Shown piece by piece: positions 48,883 through 60,832 of a stretch of DNA of 64,000 nt (position 1 is its first letter; every line of letters starts with the position of its first letter). A program made the translations under genes and the position numbers. The stretch lies in NCBI GenBank assembly GCA_018343915.1, contig JABRWF010000002.1, positions 5,456,001-5,520,000 on the forward strand, in the 5' to 3' direction. Below the pieces are notes generated by a model. The model saw only the letters and a list, made by a program, of their open reading frames with translations, ran no database searches and was not told where the DNA came from. The stretch comes from Agroathelia rolfsii (lineage: Eukaryota > Basidiomycota > Agaricomycetes > Amylocorticiales > Amylocorticiaceae).

Positions 48883-49315
48883 TGTACGCTGGCGGCTAAT
48901 GGACCCTGGACACTACTAATGGCGCGCCATGTGTTTCCGCGACACGGTCTCGTGCTCACTTCAGGCGGAGATCCAATTTCATATGTCGGAGTTTACACGC
49001 AGGCGGTTCGTGCGACGCCCATGGGCTTCACTGGCAGCAGTCGTGTATCATATGATGCTGCTTGCCGTGTCTACTCTCTAGATTAATATCTCATTGCTGC
49101 CGGCATCCCTTCCACTATCTGGGTGTTTTTCTGCTCATCACATCTGAAGAGGTAAATTTGTTTGCTGCATCACGATCCACGGGGCGCTGCATACAGACAG
49201 TAGTAAAGGACTCTGCGCTCCAGATCCACATACATTATAATAATGCTTCGTCGTCCCTCTTGCCTGTCTCTCATCCATCGAGCACGCCTGGTCTGACTAA
49301 AGACCATTCAGGATC

Positions 49316-50539
49316 ATGAGCGAACTCCCCCCCTTTCGCGTGCACCACAGGCACCGTGCCCCCAAACCCCCACGCAAGTCTAGCAGCAAGACTACAGCGC
49401 CCACGAACCTCGCGCCGGCTGGCCCCTCGACATCCGTTTATTCGACATCATCGGCCCAAAACTCTAATAATACAAGCATGTCGATGCCATCGTCATCTAT
49501 ATCGCTGACACCAGGCGTGTCCATGCCACCATTCCCCGGCCCCTCACTCACCTATACATCCGCCCTCATGCGAAGCGCTACGGAGATCATCGATCAGGGA
49601 CCGAATTTATTCCAGCCCACCTCGGAAGAGAGCTTTGAACAGAGTCTCATGGCAGGCGGTTACGGTGTATACGTAAGTCGGCCCTGGATCACCTCCTCAA
49701 TCTTATCCAGATGCATTAAATATCAGAACTCAACTTTTTAGCGCACAATGGAATGGAGCGGAAATCAAAATCCCGTCACGGTAAAGTCACCGCCGCCTGA
49801 TAATCCACCAGTGCAGCCGCCGCCAGTGGTCGAATTAAGCAGCCGCGAACTTCGCAAGCGTGCTCGATTGTCGGCCTTCTTCCCTTCTACTTCAATACCC
49901 TCGATATCATCACATCACACGACAGTAACAGACAGCACATCCGGCACAACCGGTGCTCGAGGTCGTCCGAGAGCAGGGCCGTCTTCTCCATCTAAAACTC
50001 GCAAGAAGAGATTGGAGGAAGACACACGGCCGTCTAGTACGCTAGAAAGGAGGCCAAATTGGCCAGACGACGAATTCCCATGGGCGATGCGTCTTGCCGA
50101 ACGACGGCGGTGGCTAGACCGACAGAGAGAGGAGAACATGAAATGGATCGAGAAATATCTCGAAAGTCAATCTGAAGACGACCTAGAGGACGAAGAGCTG
50201 GATGAGACCATATACCAACAATCGGAGTACGATGCTCACGGTCTGGGAGGCATTTACAATGGATTTAATCCGAGAAGGACAAACGCTTTCTTGTCAGGAT
50301 CACCAAGCAGGGATTTTACACCTCACTCGGTGACACAAACACCGGAACCGCCACCACCATCATCCCCCACGACTATTGGTCCAGGTACGACAAAACGTGA
50401 AGCTAATTCTAGCTCGGGCAATTCTCCTCAACAGGATGATGCCAAGGCGGCCTTGATTCTAACGAATTTTGCGCGTTCCTTACGGCGTAAACGTGAGCGT
50501 TCAACACAGCAATCATCCGCTTCGCCCCGACTTGTATAA
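49316..50539 (+). CDS. Low-complexity hypothetical protein
   Basis: Two exons, join(49316..49672, 49742..50539), 384 aa; intron GTAAGT..TTTTAG, phase 0. I do not recognise the family. Residues 1-80 are Ser/Thr/Pro rich and basic; a conserved-looking segment (SATEIIDQGPNLFQPTSEE) spans the intron; then RELRKRARLSAFFPS, basic K/R clusters (possible nuclear signals), and a well-folded-looking stretch PDDEFPWAMRLAERRRWLDRQREENMKWIEKYLES that is likely a helix or short coiled coil. The tail is Ser/Pro rich. It is divergent from dhc1 with 533 bp between starts, so the two may share a promoter region. A nuclear, largely disordered protein is my guess. Confidence 0.75.
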
Positions 50540-50544
50540 TTCTT

Positions 50545-51950
50545 TCGATTCGCACGTTTCATGTATGCCTATTTATCATGTGCACAGATGCTACAAGATG
50601 TAGGAGCTGATAGCAAGTTGTCTACGTATCCATCTCATCTCACCCTCCTTTACCGACTCAATACCTATCACGTCCTGGATATCAAACTCCACACTGTGGT
50701 ATTGCGTTCAATCTTGCGATTAAATCATAGCCCAGTCCTCCTTACCACAGCATGACCATGAGCAGACTTTTTTCCCATCTATATTCAGCCTATGGATATG
50801 CAGCATTTTTCCCCCTTTTTTCGTTCTCGTTGTCGATGTAATGCTTGTATTTGCTTTCTATATCATGTATCATAATATTACATCTCACAAACCGAAATGT
50901 TAGAGCACCGCTTCCCGCTTGATCATATTCTTCATGCGCAATACAGGTGGGTGAGTAAGCCGATAGAGAAGGATCCAAATAGCATTCAATACCATATCCC
51001 ACAACATCAGGGGCAAGGATCTATGAGGAAGAAATGCTGAAAGGCGAAGTCTCTTCCAAAATGGCGGTGACGGATGATATTGTGTCAAAATCTCTCAACT
51101 CAAATCTTAGATCGAGTTCAAGATCAAGGCGAGTCATTGGTCGAGGTCAAGTCAGTCAAGCACCCAGCGTAAAAGATCAAAATAAGAGCGCAACTTCAGC
51201 GATGACTCGCTTAGAGGAATAATATAACTCTGGGATTTCTGTGCGGCTATCTTGATTATTGGTATCCTCGTTAACTAGGTCTAACTTTTTGTACAGCCCA
51301 AAAGTAATATTATCGCCGAAATGCTCTCGGGCCCCTGTTTAGGAAATATAGGCAAGAAAAGGCTTGTAAGTTGTAACAGAACTGGAACGCTAATACGGAA
51401 ATCCGTTACCACTTAGTAATATACATGTAGAAATACGCGCGGGAAAACAGAGGAATAGAGAAATAACGCTTTGAAAACATCGACGACAAAACTCACACTC
51501 ATTCACCGGTATTGTAGTCAGGATAGATATATTAAATCTAGCGCTAAGGCTCAGGGAGATTCATACTTTCAAGAGATCCATTGTAAACATACCAGTATAA
51601 CAGGTACCGCTTTCAAGGACGATAACATTGAGTCCATGTACTACCGTGCAAGAAGCCGCGGATATCCAGCCGAATGGAATTTCCAGCTATAACAAAAAGC
51701 CTCGCAGGCAAAATGATCCCTGAGTAGAGTTCCTTGGGGATCCAGAACAATAATTCTTTGCTGTTGTCAGGATATGCAGGAGTAATCCACCGATTTTTGC
51801 GACTGAATGATAATATTAAAGCTGTGTTACTAAAGTGCATACAAAACACTCAGATAATATGCACACACAGAAACATATCATTGCTGCACATCTTTATACA
51901 ATGTCTTAACAATAACGATTACACAGCAATAAATTTCTCAATGGTAGACT
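50545..51950. other. Spacer between convergent genes
   Basis: The + strand gene at 49316 and the - strand NTPase gene end into this stretch. The frames at 50561-50755, 51034-51222 and 51471-51692 have no domain and no splice partner. Confidence 0.45.
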
Positions 51951-51953
51951 ACA

Positions 51954-54566
51954 CTATCTAGTCCAGCTACAGTTTACTGGCACTGATTTATACATCATTG
52001 GCTTTAATGCATAGCATGCATCTAGATTATCCTTGCTCTCAGGTTTAGCCCTTGGTGCATCCTCGAATGGCTCTCGAGACATAAGAAGAGATGCATATGT
52101 TGCTGATTCCGTGTCAGGGATACATCCATAAGTAGCAGATGTGCAGCCATAAACTGTGATTTCGTAATGCCGGGTTTGAATGTCATCATTGGAAGAGCTA
52201 GTATAGCCAGTCTCTCTCTTCACTGTATGAACAACTACTCTTTCTTTCTCCGCATGCTTCGCCGCACCGAGTTGCATAACTATACATATTATAGGACGGC
52301 ATTTGTCTATTGGGCCCGCGAGTCCAGGTTTTGGGAACGTTTTCGCAGGTTCTTTTGTATTTTTGATCTGTAGTTTAAAGATGCTCATGTTCTCGACTTT
52401 AATCTCGGTATTTAAGCCTCCGAAATGGATAGGTATTCCAATGTCTTGGTTTTCTTGATTATCGTATGCTTGCATGGCTGCCCCACGTTTCAGCAGTTCA
52501 AACCCAAACCCCACCCCAAACGATTCATGGTTACCCAGGCGCACGAAGTGCGAAAAGTTGACGTAGCTACCCAAAAATGCTTCCGCAAGAATTTTGTTTC
52601 CGGGATATTCATGGACAGGCTTTGCGGCGCGGACTTTCTTCCAGACTTCGGCAGAAAGCAAATCCTCCAAAAGATTTAGGAAGCAGACCGGTTGATGGAA
52701 GTGTGACCCATATTTCAGCTCTGGATTTTTGCGTATTACTTCCAGATCATGGGCAATAGTAAGAAGTAGTCGAGCGACAGTCTCTCCCCGTTCACCTCTG
52801 GCAATGAGGCCGTTGTTGAGTGCATCCACCAGTGTGTTTGGCGCAACGTGAGTGATTGTGCGTGATTTCAGGTCAGCACCATTGAGTAGCCGAGCCGCTG
52901 CCCCAGAAATCATTGGCTCTGATGGGAATCCACTCCATATGTATTCACGGCTTGCTGGAATAACGAAGACACAACGCATGTAAGACCTGACCATCTCGGA
53001 TTGTTCTTGGCGGGAATTATATGGATCGAACTGCAGCAGAACACGAGAGTCGAGTGCCGCAAGAAGAATATTCTTGCCCTCGTCACTTGTTATCGGTACA
53101 TCCCATCCGATTTTCATCAAGGCCAGCTCAATCGTTGGGTGCATCGTAATTGCTGACCGAACCGCGGGTTTCTTTGAGGCGCTCAGGTAGTGACTATACC
53201 ACCTATGAGATCGCAAAGCTATAGCTACTGAAATTTCCGATAAATTATGCTTACCTAAATAGGGCGACCAAACTTAGTCATCTGTTCGAGTTTGCAAACC
53301 CCTTCCAGACTCAATTTTCGTTCGCTTTTGGCCAGGGTCGTAAAGTTTTGGGAGATTCCATCGAACGGTAATTCGAAGAACGGCGGGATAAGATCGAGTG
53401 AATTCCGTACTCGCAAGGATGGGTACCTTGTTCTCGTTGGAGAGAATGAATGTAGACTTGTGTTGGTAGAAAGGAAGACGAAAAAGATTGGCACATCAGC
53501 TATATAGCTCAAAGCGTGCATAAGGGCGAAATAAGAGTTTGAATCTTTGTCACTATGCAACGTATGTGCTTCGTCAAAATAAACGATTGCGCGAAATCTA
53601 TCCCCAATATCGCCATGCAACTCCTTTAAGCGGGAACTAAATTCCCAAGCTGCGTCGACTAGTTCCGCCGCGCGATCTTTGAGGTTGACCCCTTCTTTTT
53701 TTTCAATCTGTACGCAGATTAATCATCTGAGAAGAACAGGAAGGAAAAAGAAACGAAAAACCACCATGGCGTTTGCAATTACTCGATCGTAGAATTGGGA
53801 CCTATTTGTTCCAACACTATCACTTGTCGAACCTTCTTTCATCCACTCATACCATTTCATAGCGATCCCTGCTGCGGTGTCTTCCGGATAGGGCCCGAGT
53901 TCAGCGAGTGTTTGAGTAAACAAAGCCTTCAAAAATGAGTAGTGTCTTTTCAGCGCTGCTTCTTCAGTGCTTGTCCCTTTCGCAATATATTTGCGAACAT
54001 TTGCATCAGCAGGAGGATAAGCTATTAAAAACATAAATCAGTTTCATGCCTCATTGCCTCAAGAAATGATTTCACTTTTCGTGTAACCATCAGTTATTTC
54101 CTCGAGATTGAGAGGGAGGGTGAAACGAAGCTTTGCTGAGTGGTCCACAAGACGTGATTTGCCCATTCCGGAGGATTGGACAATTGGAAAAGAACGATTG
54201 GAATGTCTGCTTTTGGTTGGCGTGTAAAGGTCCATGGTCTTCAAGAGGATATTTGGAGATGGAGCAGTGTATTCGTGCTCAAATGCATTCCTGAAGTCTT
54301 TTTTTTTTGTGTGTGATGAATGAAACAATCAAATATACAGTACTAAAAACAACCTTCTACTAAGATTCATCGCTAGAATTAGCTCAAGTGCATTGAAAGG
54401 GGATAAGGGAGTCTTACATGCAACAGCAAAATCTGATATTCTTAGTCTTTTGTGATTCCCGTACTTCCGTAGTAGGTACTTGTAACGGATCGAGACCCTT
54501 CGGAGTGAGGCTGACCGGTTGGGTGATATGACGCCTGTCACGTCGTTTTCAATATTTCTTATTTCT
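51954..54566 (-). CDS. P-loop NTPase of an Agaricomycete expanded family, probable frameshift
   Basis: Exons about 54361-54566 (5' end unresolved), 54076-54297, 53765-54021, 53255-53707 and 51954-53202; near 790 aa. A Walker A motif (FPIVQSSGMGKSRL) and Walker B (AIVYFDEAH) define an ATPase core. The N terminus (ISPNRSASL, LRISDFAVACK) and the long C-terminal part belong to a family I have seen only as unnamed NTPases in mushrooms; function is not known. The canonical donor GTAAGC at 53254 follows CGCCCTATTTAG, which reads RPI-stop; two further bases would give the expected RPLF and join to RWYSHYLS in the next exon. So this copy probably has a 2-bp loss. A weaker donor (GTCGCC near 53268) joined to an acceptor before 53215 would keep frame. 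No initiator ATG could be assigned. Confidence 0.6.
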
Positions 54567-54829
54567 TCAATTTCTTGGTATTAGCTTACGACAGGTTTCC
54601 ATTCCACAAGGAATATGTTTACATTCTTCAGTTGATTTTCTTACATTTGCATGCTCGTGATTTTCATCTTAGGATAGGTATAAATACGGACCATGTATGT
54701 AGTCGAGTAGGACAGGCAATCGACATTTTATACCAGTTCTCTCTCTCTTGTGATTTGTCTCTAGTGACGTCCCTGGTCGGACGTGACAGTACTATACTCA
54801 CTGGCACTCGCTTCTGTTAGTCCACTTCT

Positions 54830-55200
54830 AATTGACGCAACTCTTCTCGAATTGCTGGGATTCCGCAGGACTAGTGAGCGTCTTTCGCGAACTCGCTTGT
54901 CATTGCAGTGAGTTGTAGCCTGAACTTGAACATGATTTCGGCATGTCTATATAACCGGCGGAAGCACTGGGCTCGGCCTGTCTCTGGCAATTCTTCTCGT
55001 AAAAAAGATGGCACACGTCTCTATTGTAGCTCGAAACCAGGAACGGCTCAATAAAGCTCTTGAATTACCCGAGGTTGATAGTCAGATGGCTTGGTCGCTA
55101 CTAGTACCGTACTGGTATTCACTTGGAGCTATAATCATATCTATAACCATACTCACTTGTACCAAACCCAAGACTGCACGTCAATCTCCTGTGAACCTGT
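54830..55200 (+). pseudogene. Truncated duplicate of the KDSR gene 5' end
   Basis: Closely matches 56600-56970, the start of the intact 3-ketodihydrosphingosine reductase gene: the GGGATTCCGCAGGA first-exon end, the intron, TGGCGGAAGCACTGGGCTCGG-type NADP-site exon and LVKKMAHVSIVARNQERLNKALEL. The ATG of the first exon is ACG here. Homology ends inside exon 3 right after AARQSP, near 55195, where sequence of the C2-domain gene (opposite strand) begins. It cannot make a working enzyme. Confidence 0.8.
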
Positions 55201-56060
55201 GCGTCGATAAGATGGTAAATAAGACTTCGCACCAATATGATATAGAGGATTGGTTACCTCAGATATATCATCGACAATTTTTACAAAAATAGTGATGTTC
55301 TGCAACAGCGGCTTACAAACGTTGTATGAGCCCTGAATCTTCTTTACGCCCTCACTCGCCCCGGAAAGTAGCGTCCCAAAGACTTGTTTCTTTTTCCCTT
55401 TTGTGTTCATGATACTAGCTGTATCGTCTGCATCTCCAACGAGCGAGTCCAGCTGTGTTGATCCAGGATCATCGCTGGTTCGAAGTAGTGTTAGCCTGAT
55501 AGACCCTCCCGTCTTGCGCATTTCATTATTCTTTTCCTTTTTAAATAGTGGTTGCTCAATACTCTTGCCTATATCCAATTCTTGAGACGATGCAAAACAA
55601 AAACAAGATGTCCTAATCTCACTGTTATCATCGCCAAGGAGTGCAAGAGCATCCACAGGTACATTCAATTCACCAACCATGTCGTCTTCCCCTAGGGAAC
55701 GTTTGGCATACACTTGAATATTCATGCGCCCATCGTCCAACATAGTCGTATCACCGTGAATAGATCTTACAACTCTGAGTCAAGATATGTTAGATTCAAT
55801 TACCTACAAGTATAGCTTGTCATCCCACTGAGGATTAGACTGTTTGATAGCTGAAGTCCATTATAGCTGATAATCCATGGTAACGAAGAGGTAGAAGGTG
55901 CCGATGTGCTTGGTGAGGGCCGTGCCACCAATGGCAGGCAAACCATGACAGGATACCTATAAACCATTATGGAGAGCGATGAATGAAAAACTGCAATGTA
56001 GATATTTCAAGAATATGACACACCTGAGACTTGAATATATGTTTCAGTGCTGAGCGACAT
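55153..56060 (-). pseudogene. C2-domain protein, N-terminal remnant of a STAND/NACHT-type gene
   Basis: From ATG 56060 (MSLSTETYIQVS) the pieces read CHGLPAIGG.ALTKHIGTFYLFV, SNPQWDDKLYL, then a long exon GRMNIQVYAKRSLGEDDMVGELNVP: the order of a C2 domain. It continues into KPLLQNITIFVKIVDDISE, which resembles the linker that precedes the NACHT domain in many basidiomycete C2-NACHT proteins. Then the frame enters the antisense of the truncated KDSR copy and stops at 55153. In-frame stops (near 55870 and 55810) can be avoided only with unusually short introns of about 33 nt. I read this as a receptor-type gene cut off after its N-terminal region and decaying. Confidence 0.5.
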
Positions 56061-56600
56061 TGTGAAGAGATTTTCGGTTCGATGTGAGTGTAGGTGAGAA
56101 TAAGCGCCTATCTTTATCTGAATATCTGAAGTTTCGTGCTGGTAGGAATCTGGGCGAAATGTCGGTGATTAGACGGCCACGCGTTCGTCGCAGCAAATCA
56201 TATTTTCACTTCCTCTAGAGCCACTCAGGTTAATATAATTTTAGAATTACAAGAGAAGCCTGCAATTGCAAAACCAGGACTAGGTCGCATAAGTAATAAC
56301 CAACCATTGGTTGGAATTTTCTCTATTCATTCATGTAGTGGCTTTAGTGGTCGCCGCCACTGTGCAGCGACGGTAGGCCCATGAATAATAATATTAATAA
56401 TAAAATGCAATGTTATATGTAAGATTAACGTAAGCACTGGCATCGGAACGAAACTCGGAGTGCTCGAAAACGGAGGCCGAATGCACCGGAATCAAATTCT
56501 GTCCATAATGAGGACTTTCAGCCAAGACTGATATCTGAATAATAATGGTTGCTTCGATAACTTATTACTACTAGCAGGCCGCTAAACCGTACAGAGCCAC
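56061..56600. other. Spacer between divergent C2 remnant and KDSR gene
   Basis: Contains a GT-rich stretch and an AATAATATTAATAATAAA tract near 56386-56405. No gene. Confidence 0.4.
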
Positions 56601-56627
56601 TCGCCCCTCTCCGTCTACCTCTAACCG

Positions 56628-58025
56628 ATGCCATTCTTCTCAAAACGCTGGGATCCCGCAGGATTAGTGAGTATCTGTCGCGAACTCGCTCATCATTGCA
56701 GAGGACTGTAACTTCAATGATATTCAGCATGTCTATATAACTGGTGGAAGCACTGGGCTCGGCCTATCTTTGGCAGTTCTTCTCGTAAAAAAGAAGGCAC
56801 ACGTCTCTATTGTAGCCCGAAATCAGGAGCGCCTCGATAAAGCTCTTGAATTACTTGAGGTTAGTCGGGTGGCCTGGTCGCTGCTAGTACTAGTACTACA
56901 CTGACGTTCACTTGGAATCATACTCACGCTCACTTTTACCAAAACCCAAGGCCGCACGACAATCTCCTGACCAAAAAATACGCGCATACTCCTTCTCTCT
57001 GAACTCCGCCGCAGAATCCGCTGCCGCTCTCGAGGCCGTATCGAATGCCTATGATGGCAAGGCACCCGATGCCGTGTTCATGTGTGCTGGTAGTTCAAAG
57101 CCCAAGTTCTTTGTCGAAATGGACGAAAACGACATGTCGAGCGGTATGGTGGCAGGCTACTGGGTCCAGGCCTGGACCGCTCTCGTAAGGATTCTTTGTG
57201 AAAAGTTTCAGTTCTGATAGCTAATGTCTACAATATTTCATATAGGCCGCGTCCAAGATGATGGTGCGCCAAGGCCGGAAGGGAAAGCTCGTATTTGTGT
57301 CTTCTACACTAGGTTTAATGTCATTCATCGGGTGGAGCTCTTATTCACCCGCCAAACACGCTCTTCGAGGTGACGCCCTTGCTCCTTTTATATATTCTTT
57401 GTTCTTAGTTTTGTCATATATATAGGACTTGCCGATACTTTACATTCCGAGCTTATACTCTACGACATCGACGTCCATATTTTTTTCCCGCCCACGATGA
57501 AGACACCGGGGTACGAAGAAGAAATGAAGACCAAGCCTAAAATTACGGCACAGATTGAAGAAGCTGATGGTGGTCTCAGCCCTGACCAAGCTGCTCTTGG
57601 ACTTTTCAAAGGTAAACATAGACAACGTAGGCGCTTGTTTACAACTTGATCTTCATATGGTATAGGTGTACAACGTGGCGACGAGCACATCTCCTCCGAT
57701 TTGATTACTTCGCTCTTCCGCTCCTCGACACGAGGTAGCGCGCCTCGATACAGCTTCTTCCTTGATGCTGTGTACGACATGATTGCGTTTGTAAGTGCAG
57801 CCACCATTCAGCCCGCGAGCTCCCGATTAATTCTCGGTAGATTGTAATGCCTATATGGCGCAGCTCTATAGACAAGCGGATTCGAGCACATAGGGCGGAG
57901 CATAAAGAGTATTTATCTTCTCGTGGCTTTTTCTTGGATGATACTCCCCAGGTGCATGATCCTCTGCCTGTATATTAAAAATTCCGCTAAGATGCTATCA
58001 TATCCCACAGGACAATGGGCAATAG
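56628..58025 (+). CDS. TSC10: 3-ketodihydrosphingosine reductase
   Basis: Eight exons: 56628-56666, 56728-56859, 56951-57184, 57246-57369, 57426-57611, 57666-57790, 57841-57951, 58011-58025; 321 aa, the usual length. It reduces 3-ketodihydrosphingosine to dihydrosphingosine with NADPH at the cytosolic face of the ER, the second step of sphingolipid synthesis. Seen here: FSKRWDPAG start typical of fungal KDSR, Rossmann motif TGGSTGLG (residues 18-25), catalytic Ser near 154-155, YSPAK (Tyr168, Lys172), and the family blocks PDAVFMCAG and FFPPTMKTPGYEEE. A hydrophobic stretch (residues 262-283, FFLDAVYDMIAFIVMPIW) may be the membrane anchor. A truncated copy of its 5' end lies 1.8 kb upstream. 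Confidence 0.93.
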
Positions 58026-58029
58026 ACAT

Positions 58030-60750
58030 CACTGACATGCCTCTCGATAATCTTAATATTGGTTCCCATGACAACTAAGAATTCCTCGTCATTGTCAGTC
58101 TTGAAGCATGATGTGTGATTTATTTATTTATTTGCTGTCCTGAAAGGCTTTGTGGTCGCAAGCCGTGATTTGGGTATCACCGTTACAGTACCACTATTCC
58201 CTCTGTTGCTTTAGTTAACAGCTTGGATAGATATCCCGGCTCGGCATAATGCATACCTATGGTGAGTCCTTATTGTACGACACAACAACCAGGTTGATTG
58301 AGCTTGGAAATTTGATTCGGTGGGTAAGCGTTGGGGTAATCTAACAATCTGTTGTCAAGGCTATATGTGTAAGATATCAAAGTAGTGCACATTATCGAAA
58401 GTTGTGAATTCTAAAGGTATATCTGTCCACGACATCCAAGAAATTTTGATAAAACGGACTGCTCAGGGCAAATATCACAATGTGAGTATTTAAGTAGAGT
58501 AATCCAAAGACGTCCGAAACTTGATTTTCACGAAGAGAGCACCATAAATAAATGTACGATTCAAACTTTCACTTGAACGCTTCTATGGAACAAACGTGAT
58601 TGACCAAAGTCTGTAGATATTTCTTCACCAACTGAAAGTATGATAATAATGAAAATGGTGCGTGCTCTCAAACTTAATAGTGTTTAGTGGGTTTATACGT
58701 GACAAGGACGAATGAGTAGTACTACTCCCCTCAATACTTGGTCTCCCATGAATACTACTCCTGGTCAACAAGCTTCAGTGTGATACCCTAATTGATACAC
58801 TTATATTCCGAGCATCAAAGCGTAAATAGAGGAGGAAGCAACAAGAAGAACTTATTCAGGTTTTTTAATATCCAAGTGAATGTAGTAAACGGCCTGCCTA
58901 AGGAAGACCACATTTAGATTAGCGGTAGCGGCCAGGAAAACCATAATCACGAACGGCCAGTTCAATAAATTGGCTAGATATTCTGTAATTAAATCCTGTC
59001 AGTCTTATCTGGGATTTGAGGGTAAAATAAATAACAATAATAATAATAATAAAACAGGTATTGATGGGCTTGCCGTCAAGTTGTGCATCATCAGTGGTGC
59101 TAGGGACACATCTTTCTTTCCAGTCATTCATACTGCCATTCATCGGAATTCACAAGACAATACCATGGGATAGTGATGAAGAGCGTTCGGGCATGTGAAG
59201 TCGAAGTCTGAAACGGCCAGCACTGTGATCCGAGATTAAAGCTATCGAACTTGAAGCTTGAAGCTTGAAGAGCCGTTGCAAGCCGCGTTCCTTCATTCAC
59301 TTACTGACCTGCGTTGAATTGATGTATTACTAGTAGTACTGGTGCCCCTCTTGCTGCTTCATAGACACGAAATAGAACAACCATAATCTCGGACACATTT
59401 TACTGCCCATAGGGTTCGGCTACTGCTAGTGGTGTATGGTACCGACCCAAATGCTATTCTTGATCAACCATGCTGGACCGGTTGTGCAACCACCAGTACT
59501 GAGCAGAAAACGCCAGAAACTACAGTGGCATACTTGCGTCCCCCAATCTTTCGGGAGTACTCTTCTCAGTGTCTTCTGATTACTCCAACCGGCTACTACT
59601 ATGATGTATAGCCATACTCAGCATGCAAAGGGTGTTTTACATGGGCTGCTGAGCCCTTGACATTTTGTATATCGACTATCCCTTACGTTCATAAGACTCA
59701 AGCGATCTATTTTCAAACATGGGTCTAGAAGACTGTTTAACATGCTCAACCTCCTACTCACTTGAATGCAATAGGAACTTATCTACTAATTGACGATACA
59801 CATCTGAAGGGGGTATTTTCGGCCAAACTCTGATTCTAAGTTCCCTTATATCCAGCTCTAGCACGTTCAAAACCCTCTTTCTGTCATAAAAAAAAATACC
59901 ACGGACCCGGTTTTGTCCAGTGCTTTTCACGCTCCTGCATCCGGCCTCATCATTCCTGTGGCCAACGTCCATGGAGGATGTAGCAATGATGCGCACATGT
60001 CTTGTTCACCTGTCACATTTGAATACCCCTCAAGGAACAAGGGCAAGGAGTAATCGTGGCCTCGCGTTTAAGTTTCGCCAATGGACCGCCGGGAACTTTA
60101 AGGCCGTGCCTGAGAGCTGCGCTGCCCCGAGAACATTCAGCCACTGATCATAATGCTAATCCATTTTCGGTCTTCACCATGGGTCTGGTTTGAGAACTTT
60201 GACTTGCTCAGTTTATAAGTATTTCGAATTTGAATATGCGAACCATGTGGTCAAAACTCTGCGGATTCTTATGCCTGTGTGCTACATGTTGCTCATACTT
60301 TTTAAGGTCTAGGAATAACTACATGTCGACGAGCGTATGGCTTTCGTCCTATACTGCATCCAGCTCCTCCAGCACGGCAGTGAACAGGACCCTATCCATA
60401 ACCGTTAGGATGATCATCAAATGGCGCAGAATGAAATGATGTATGAGCAACTCATGACTGACTTTGTGCGCCGCTGACATCGCTTAGGATAGCGGCGGCC
60501 TTCATGAATTGTCTGTTGTGGACTCACTACGGGTTTCAGAGCTATTCCGCAATGGAATTACAGATCCTCCGTAAGTATCTCAAAACGTGCGATATGTCAT
60601 TTTACTACTCTACGGCTTTATCAGCGCAGCTGACTCCGGCCGGACGCCGAAATTTACATTTATTCTTAGGCACTATGGTTTGATTTTGTTTGGTCAGGAT
60701 ACTTGTTTTTCAAAATGCAGTTGTTCCTGTGTCCCGGGGAAAGAATGAAT
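58030..60750. other. 2.7-kb gene-poor spacer
   Basis: No joinable gene. An (AAT)n tract is at 59031-59052 and a CTTGAAG triplication at 59250-59270. The - strand of 60270-60450 gives an open stretch (HLMIILTVMDRVLFTAVLEELDAV then stop) that could be a decayed gene, but I cannot name it. Confidence 0.4.
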
Positions 60751-60755
60751 TGGAG

Positions 60756-60762
60756 TATAAAA
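60756..60762 (+). promoter_or_regulatory. TATA box of the lone glycopeptide gene
   Basis: TATAAAA in GGAGTATAAAAGCAGCC, 71-77 nt upstream of ATG 60833, the same spacing as in the tandem array. Confidence 0.65.
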
Positions 60763-60832
60763 GCAGCCATGACTCAACTTGTTGTTTGCTCAGACTCATC
60801 TCTAAGATCGTCTAATTCATTTCTGCATCGCT

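Noticed and set aside
54830..55200. A second working KDSR gene
   Set aside because: The initiator is ACG and homology ends in exon 3; catalytic Ser, Tyr and Lys are absent.
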